DNA from: Pseudoduganella violacea
GTDB lineage: Bacteria > Pseudomonadota > Gammaproteobacteria > Burkholderiales > Burkholderiaceae_D
Direction: 5' to 3'
Assembly: GCF_014191875.1 (NCBI RefSeq)
Contig: NZ_JACHXD010000020.1
Location: 1 to 64,000, forward strand
DNA: 64,000 bases
Under the pieces are notes generated by a model. The model saw only the letters and a program-made list of their open reading frames with translations. It searched no databases and was not told where the DNA came from. The translations under genes and the position numbers were made by a program. Each line of letters starts with the position of its first letter. Position 1 is the stretch's first letter. Below, piece by piece: positions 60,146 through 64,000 of the stretch.

Positions 60146-60334
60146 CGGGCCGCATTGCCATCCACGGTATGGGATACGGGCCTGCGCTATGCCTTCAACG
60201 GCCGCAGCACGCTGAACCTGTTCGTTAACAATCTGTTTGGCCTCCGCTACGTCGAGGATAGCCAGGCCGACGCGAACGGCATCAACCAAGGGGTGCCGTG
60301 CAACGTTTCGCTGCGTTTCACGCGTAAGTTCTAG
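60146..60334 (+). pseudogene. TonB-dependent receptor, C-terminal remnant
   Basis: The frame ending at 60332-60334 encodes TVWDTGLRYAFNGRSTLNL, then NLFGLRYVEDSQADANGI and a final SLRFTRKF. A last strand with terminal Phe and the LFVNNLFGLRYV phrase are the standard end of an outer-membrane TonB receptor barrel. Only about 60 of 700-800 residues are left and no start exists. The rest was lost, probably by the event that produced the debris to its left. Confidence 0.7.
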
Positions 60335-60427
60335 ACGGATTTAAGCAGCAGAACAACGACGCTGGAAGTCCCGTTGTCTCGCGCCTCTGCTAAACTTGGA
60401 AAGTGGCCATTCCAAGTGGGGCGCGAA

Positions 60428-60682
60428 ATGAAATCCTGGGCTGATCAAGACGCCAAAGCGCGTTTCAATGAGTTTCTAGAGGCTTGTCTTATCGAGGGGC
60501 CGCAAATGGTCACTCAGCGCGGTTCGGAAGCGGCCGTACTTGTGCCGGCCGCCGAATGGCGGCGCTTGCAACCTGCGGTCCAGCTACCGCTAAAAGAAAT
60601 GCTTCTATCAGACAAGGCACGTACCGATGACTTGACGCCACAGCGTGGAAAGGCGCAACGCCGGCCTATCCGCAATATGTGA
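60428..60682 (+). CDS. Phd/YefM-type antitoxin
   Basis: An 84-residue protein from the ATG at 60428 (MKSWADQDAKARFNEFLEAC). The pattern KARFNEFLEACLIEGPQMVTQRG and SEAAVLVPAAEWRRL is that of Phd antitoxins, with the operator-binding N-terminal fold and a disordered C-terminus that wraps the toxin. It precedes the PIN toxin by 6 bases. The pair is likely autoregulated. Confidence 0.88.
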   Translation: MKSWADQDAKARFNEFLEACLIEGPQMVTQRGSEAAVLVPAAEWRRLQPAVQLPLKEMLLSDKARTDDLTPQRGKAQRRPIRNM

Positions 60683-60688
60683 TCAGCA

Positions 60689-61102
60689 ATGTACTTGCTC
60701 GACACAAATGTCGTTTCGGAGTTGAGAAAGCATCGACCTCACGGCGCGGTGTTGGCTTGGTTGAAGTCGGTTGATACTAAGGCACTGTTCCTCTCCGCTG
60801 TATCAATTGGTGAGATTCAGGCTGGAGTTGAAATGATCCGTGAGCGGGATGCAGCAAAGGCAAGCGAAATTGAGCAGTGGTCGAATCAGCTTGCTTCTGC
60901 CGACAACGTGCTGCCGATGGATTCTGAAGCTTTTCGTATTTGGGCGCGCTTAATGCACAGGCAGTCGGACACTCTATATGAGGATGCGATGATCGCAGCG
61001 ACAGCTATGCAGCATGGCCTTATCGTTGTGACGCGTAATATGCGTGATTTTGCACACTTTCGCGTCAGACTTCTCAATCCCTTTGAGAGTCCGGGTGCTT
61101 GA
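60689..61102 (+). CDS. vapC: PIN-domain toxin (VapC family)
   Basis: A 137-residue PIN-domain ribonuclease. The acidic catalytic residues are in MYLLDTNVVSELRK (D5), VSIGEIQAGVEMIRE and YEDAMIAATAMQHGLIVVTRNMRDF. VapC-type toxins cut tRNA or rRNA and stop translation. It forms a two-gene unit with the Phd-type antitoxin. All conserved acidic positions appear present, so the toxin may be active. Confidence 0.92.
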   Translation: MYLLDTNVVSELRKHRPHGAVLAWLKSVDTKALFLSAVSIGEIQAGVEMIRERDAAKASEIEQWSNQLASADNVLPMDSEAFRIWARLMHRQSDTLYEDAMIAATAMQHGLIVVTRNMRDFAHFRVRLLNPFESPGA

Positions 61103-61103
61103 T

Positions 61104-61820
61104 TTAGCTGCTTTCGACGATGAAGTCCCACTTCCCATAAAGATGCAGGCCTGCGGCGCGGGCTGTGGCGATGGAGGCGTGGTTGTCGAGCTGGCAGCGG
61201 TACTGGGGTTGGAAGCCGCGCTGTAATGCACTCTGGCTGATGGCGCGGACCAGACGGCGGCCATGGCCTTTGCCGCGAAATGGCGGCAGCGTCAGCATGC
61301 CGAAATCGGCGATATTGGAAGCCATCCAGGCGTACATGCTGCCGGCGCAAACCAGCCGCTCCCGCTCGAAGGCGCCGAAGACCAGCCAATGATCCAATTC
61401 GACGTAGGCGGCGTCGAGATCCTCTTCCGTCGCGCTCGCGCTGAATTCGGCAAAAAAGCCTTGGTCATCCTGCGACAGCTGCCTGATGTCGCCGGGGATG
61501 GATTCCTGCATGAGCGTCGCTAAATCGGCAGCAGGAAAATAGAACAGATTGTCCGCGCCATACAGGGCGAAGCCGGTGGCGGCCAGCCGTTGGCACAGCA
61601 GGTCGACGGACCAACTGCCGCCAGCCGCGATATCGAGCCGGCTGGCCAATTCCGGCTTGAGCGTTATCAGGGTTTTACCCGCGCGCGGCTCCAGGATCAT
61701 GCCGTGTTCATCCCCATTCAGCGTGGGATTGGTGGTGATCTGGAGCCGTTCGTCGGCATACAGGATTCCGTCGCCGGAAAAAGTCTCCTGCCAGAAGTCG
61801 TTCACAACGCTGGAAAACAA
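61104..61820 (-). CDS. GNAT-family N-acetyltransferase
   Basis: A 238-residue protein of two halves. The C-terminal half holds the acetyl-CoA-binding region ADFGMLTLPPFRGKGHGRRLVRA with R/Q-x-x-G-x-G/A-like layout, followed by QYRCQLDNHASIATARAAGL. The N-terminal half (ITTNPTLNGDEHGMILEPRAG) is less conserved and may bind the acceptor. The stop is one base after the vapC stop, on the opposite strand. The substrate is unknown. Confidence 0.85.
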   Translation of the reverse strand: MFSSVVNDFWQETFSGDGILYADERLQITTNPTLNGDEHGMILEPRAGKTLITLKPELASRLDIAAGGSWSVDLLCQRLAATGFALYGADNLFYFPAADLATLMQESIPGDIRQLSQDDQGFFAEFSASATEEDLDAAYVELDHWLVFGAFERERLVCAGSMYAWMASNIADFGMLTLPPFRGKGHGRRLVRAISQSALQRGFQPQYRCQLDNHASIATARAAGLHLYGKWDFIVESS

Positions 61821-62272
61821 AGCTCTACCTCCTCATTCTTGGGTTCCTCCATCTTGCCATGAGAGCCGGTGGGAAAGCTGTGCAAACGATGAAGACGGCA
61901 AGGATGAAATCCACTCATACCCGCCGGATTTGATAGGCAGACAATCGCGTGCCTTCGGATAGCATGTCGTTGCTGCGCGACTGGCCGATTGTCCTGGGGA
62001 GCCATTTTATTGACCTGGCGAGCCAAGGCATGTGTCCCGGGAGGCCAATAGTGACCTTATGGCTAGTATGAACTGTTTGCCGGCCCGGTAGCGATGGGCT
62101 GGAGGCAGGCAGCGCCTTCCCGGGTGTTCAGCCGGTTCCATCCCGGGACATTCCTGTGTGTGTAGCTTGTTTGCGTTGGCGCGGCCGTTTCGCTCGCTGC
62201 CTGGCAGGCGGTATCGCGTCCTTGCATCTGATAAAAAATCCATCTGAAAAAATCATTGATTGGAGAGACCAT
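61821..62272. other. Intergenic region; nothing recognised
   Basis: About 450 bases upstream of the SGNH hydrolase. Short frames on both strands lack start sites and coding character. I tested it by eye for c-di-GMP, cobalamin and TPP riboswitch cores and for tRNA arms and saw none. A promoter for the SGNH gene must lie here. Confidence 0.4.
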
Positions 62273-63361
62273 ATGCCCACTCGCTTTCATCATGCCTTGC
62301 ATAAGCTGCTGCCTGCCCTGGTTCTGCTGACCCTGGGATCGCAAGCCGCCGCCAGTACCCTGAATCAAAACGTTTCGTGGACCATCGACCGCCCCGGCAC
62401 CAGCAATGTGTACCGCGTGGTGGCCTATGGCGATTCGATCTATGCCGGCTACAACGGTTCCACCGTCAACGCGGCCAAGTATTCGGCGCCGACGGTGGAT
62501 GCGGAATACCTCTCCGCGCTGTGGAATGCCGACATCGAGAGCGTGCGCCGCACCAAATCCGGTGCCGTTTCCTCGGACGTGTACAACAACAAGATCGTTG
62601 CCGAACGCTCGTATATGCAAGCCAGTAATACCCGTGTGGTGACGTTCGAGATGTGCGGTAACGACGGCCTGCAGGCGCGCACCGCCTTCAAGAGCCAGAG
62701 CGGCACCTGCGACGACAGCGTGCTGACGGCGGCTGAAGCGAACTGCAAGACCTATGTGACGGCGGCGATGGACTACATCAACGCCAATGTCTATTCCGGC
62801 GTGAAGCTGAAGGTGATTTCCAATCTCCACTACCCAGGTTATTCGGCAGACAATACGCCGAGTTCCTGCAAGGACCCGAAGACCGGCGCCACGGTGAATA
62901 TGCAGGAAAAATTCCTGCCCTCGCTGGCCCGTATCAATTATATGATGTGCGATGTCGCGCGCCAGAAAGGCTTCATGTGCGCGGATAATTTCGCCCAATA
63001 CATGGGTTCCGATTACGACAGCAATGGCGACGGCCGCATCGATTCCGACGCGCTGCGCTACGTCGCCGGGGAGAGCCAGGCCAGCTATGTCACGCGGATC
63101 ACCTCGACCCTGCGCTCGACCATCCGCGACGCCAATGCCCACTTCGTGTCCGCCAGCAGCAGCTATGACTATATCCAGTCCGACGATACGCACCCGACCT
63201 ATTCGGGCAGCACCGTCAGCGCCGGTCTGCTGGGCGGTTCCACCGGCAGCGGCGCGCCGCGCTATACCTCGTTTGTGGGCGGCAAAAACCCGATCTGGAA
63301 CCAGTACGGCCATGAGCGTATGGGCTGGGCCGTTTCGACCTTCAATACGCCAGCGCCTTAA
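62273..63361 (+). CDS. Secreted SGNH/GDSL-family hydrolase
   Basis: A 362-residue protein; the ATG at 62273 has a GGAGAG ribosome site and begins a signal peptide (MPTRFHHALHKLLPALVLLT, cleavage after AAA). The SGNH blocks are VVAYGDSIYAGY (Ser nucleophile), FEMCGNDGL (Asn) and a C-terminal DDTHPT with Asp and His. An acidic DYDSNGDGRIDSD stretch near residue 255 matches an EF-hand-like calcium loop. Several Cys pairs are possible. It is likely a secreted esterase or lipase; its substrate is unknown. Confidence 0.9.
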   Translation: MPTRFHHALHKLLPALVLLTLGSQAAASTLNQNVSWTIDRPGTSNVYRVVAYGDSIYAGYNGSTVNAAKYSAPTVDAEYLSALWNADIESVRRTKSGAVSSDVYNNKIVAERSYMQASNTRVVTFEMCGNDGLQARTAFKSQSGTCDDSVLTAAEANCKTYVTAAMDYINANVYSGVKLKVISNLHYPGYSADNTPSSCKDPKTGATVNMQEKFLPSLARINYMMCDVARQKGFMCADNFAQYMGSDYDSNGDGRIDSDALRYVAGESQASYVTRITSTLRSTIRDANAHFVSASSSYDYIQSDDTHPTYSGSTVSAGLLGGSTGSGAPRYTSFVGGKNPIWNQYGHERMGWAVSTFNTPAP

Positions 63362-63382
63362 GGGCTTGGCTTAGGTCATCAG

Positions 63383-64000
63383 ATGGAGACGCCACGCCGT
63401 CCCGAACACCCGCCGGCCGGTAGCGATATTGCCGGCGCTGGACAGCTGTGGCGTCCCAGCTCCGGTTATCTCCTCATTGCCCTGGCACTCGCCATCGGCG
63501 GCCTCGCCTTGCTCTTCTTCGTCTGGCACTGGTCGGGCGCTGACGCCCCGGACGATGCCGCGCCATCCGTGGCGGCGAGCAGTGCGGCGCCACCTTCGCC
63601 AACGTCCATGCCAGCCTCCGCGCCCAAGCCAGCGACGCCGCAAGGCAGTGCGCAAAAGGCGGCTTCGCGCACACCGGAAGGGAACGCCGATCCCACGCCC
63701 GACCTGGCAAGCTACGTCGCCCGAGGCGAAAAGCCGAGCATGGCCGAGGTGATCGAACGCCTGCATGCGCGCGGCGTGCATACCGGCCTTGGCGCCTTTT
63801 CGCCGCCGGGAACCCGGCCGCCGCTGATGGGACTGGCCGTGCCTGAAGACTTCGAACTGCCGAAAGGCTATGTACGCCACCATCAGGCCACCGATGACGG
63901 CCAGCGCATCGAGGCCGTGCTGATGTTCGCGCCGGATTTCCAGCTGCTCAATGCCGCCGGGCAGCCTGTCACCATGCCGAAAGACCGCGTCGTTCCGCCG
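63383..64000 (+). CDS. Single-pass membrane protein, partial (runs off the window)
   Basis: An open frame starts with ATG at 63383 and continues through the last base without a stop (206 codons). The protein begins METPRRPEHPPAGSDIAGAG. A helix at residues ~29-49 (GYLLIALALAIGGLALLFFV) is followed by an Ala/Pro/Ser-rich linker of about 55 residues and a globular part with PDLASYVARGEKPSMAEVIERL and GVHTGLGAFSPPGTRPPLMG. The C-terminal end lies beyond the window. It is probably an envelope protein anchored by its N-terminus. It begins 21 bases after the SGNH stop, so the two are likely cotranscribed. No family recognised. Confidence 0.65.
   Translation, partial: METPRRPEHPPAGSDIAGAGQLWRPSSGYLLIALALAIGGLALLFFVWHWSGADAPDDAAPSVAASSAAPPSPTSMPASAPKPATPQGSAQKAASRTPEGNADPTPDLASYVARGEKPSMAEVIERLHARGVHTGLGAFSPPGTRPPLMGLAVPEDFELPKGYVRHHQATDDGQRIEAVLMFAPDFQLLNAAGQPVTMPKDRVVPP

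Noticed and set aside
61821..62272. Riboswitch upstream of the SGNH hydrolase
   Set aside because: Some short inverted repeats occur, but no conserved core of a riboswitch class was found.
1..64000. CRISPR array, rRNA or tRNA operon, prophage
   Set aside because: No regularly spaced repeats, no rRNA-like conserved stretches and no phage structural genes were seen on either strand.

Overview
The window looks like chromosomal DNA of an Oxalobacteraceae-type betaproteobacterium (Massilia, Duganella or Janthinobacterium relatives). This rests on high GC with GC-ending codons over most of the length, a cyoABCD-SURF1-RegB/RegA block, a branched-chain 2-oxoacid dehydrogenase operon, many LysR regulators and a trans-AT-free NRPS/PKS operon. 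The genus is inferred from overall style; no rRNA or housekeeping marker is present to fix it. Two patches are visibly more AT-rich: the first ~2.4 kb and the lipoprotein gene near 34.2-35.0 kb.

Left part, 1-12.9 kb. A 5'-truncated Rhs C-terminal module is followed by a DUF1493 protein and an AlbA_2-type protein, then a bidirectional terminator. Next come a LysR regulator with a divergent YdcZ-type transporter, an AI-2E-family permease, a broken RidA gene, a long uncharacterised protein and a VOC protein. A TonB-dependent receptor and a PepSY inner-membrane protein form a pair placed behind a clear cobalamin riboswitch on the minus strand.

Middle part, 12.9-35 kb. A headless EamA transporter precedes a four-gene branched-chain 2-oxoacid dehydrogenase operon (E1 alpha, E1 beta, E2, E3) that ends in a strong terminator. 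An internally deleted IS3-family element follows. A PEP-mutase/isocitrate-lyase-superfamily gene has a sigma-54-type promoter and upstream GTTTCA repeats. After it come LysR/MFS, a two-component system, secreted and lipoprotein genes, MocR/BenE, TetR/dihydrofolate reductase-like, LysR, and an MNT nucleotidyltransferase with only a stub of its HEPN partner.

NRPS/PKS operon, 50.4 to 35.25 kb, minus strand. Nine genes are packed with gaps of a few tens of bases or with ATGA overlaps: a small 135-residue protein, a Gln/Ala-rich repeat protein, a cytoplasmic-looking subtilisin (S8), a thioesterase, NRPS-1 (C-A-T, specificity code reads as valine), a PKS (KS-AT-KR-T), NRPS-2 (C-A-methyltransferase) and a separate small protein carrying the missing C-terminal A subdomain plus T. 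The methyltransferase resembles guanidinoacetate N-methyltransferase and interrupts the A domain. The split falls exactly between it and the remainder of the A domain, so the catalytic A10 lysine is on another polypeptide. By colinearity the product would be a short (possibly acylated) statine-like Val-malonate unit joined to one further amino acid, perhaps Arg-like. This is the most unusual system in the window.

Right part, 50.6-64 kb. A GNAT and an MHS-type MFS precede cyoABCD (bo3 ubiquinol oxidase), a SURF1 assembly factor, and the RegB/RegA-type redox two-component pair. After these lie a cupin, a short zone of debris (a TonB-receptor tail), a Phd/PIN toxin-antitoxin pair, a GNAT, a secreted SGNH hydrolase, and a single-pass membrane protein that runs off the right end. 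No rRNA, tRNA or CRISPR array was recognised.
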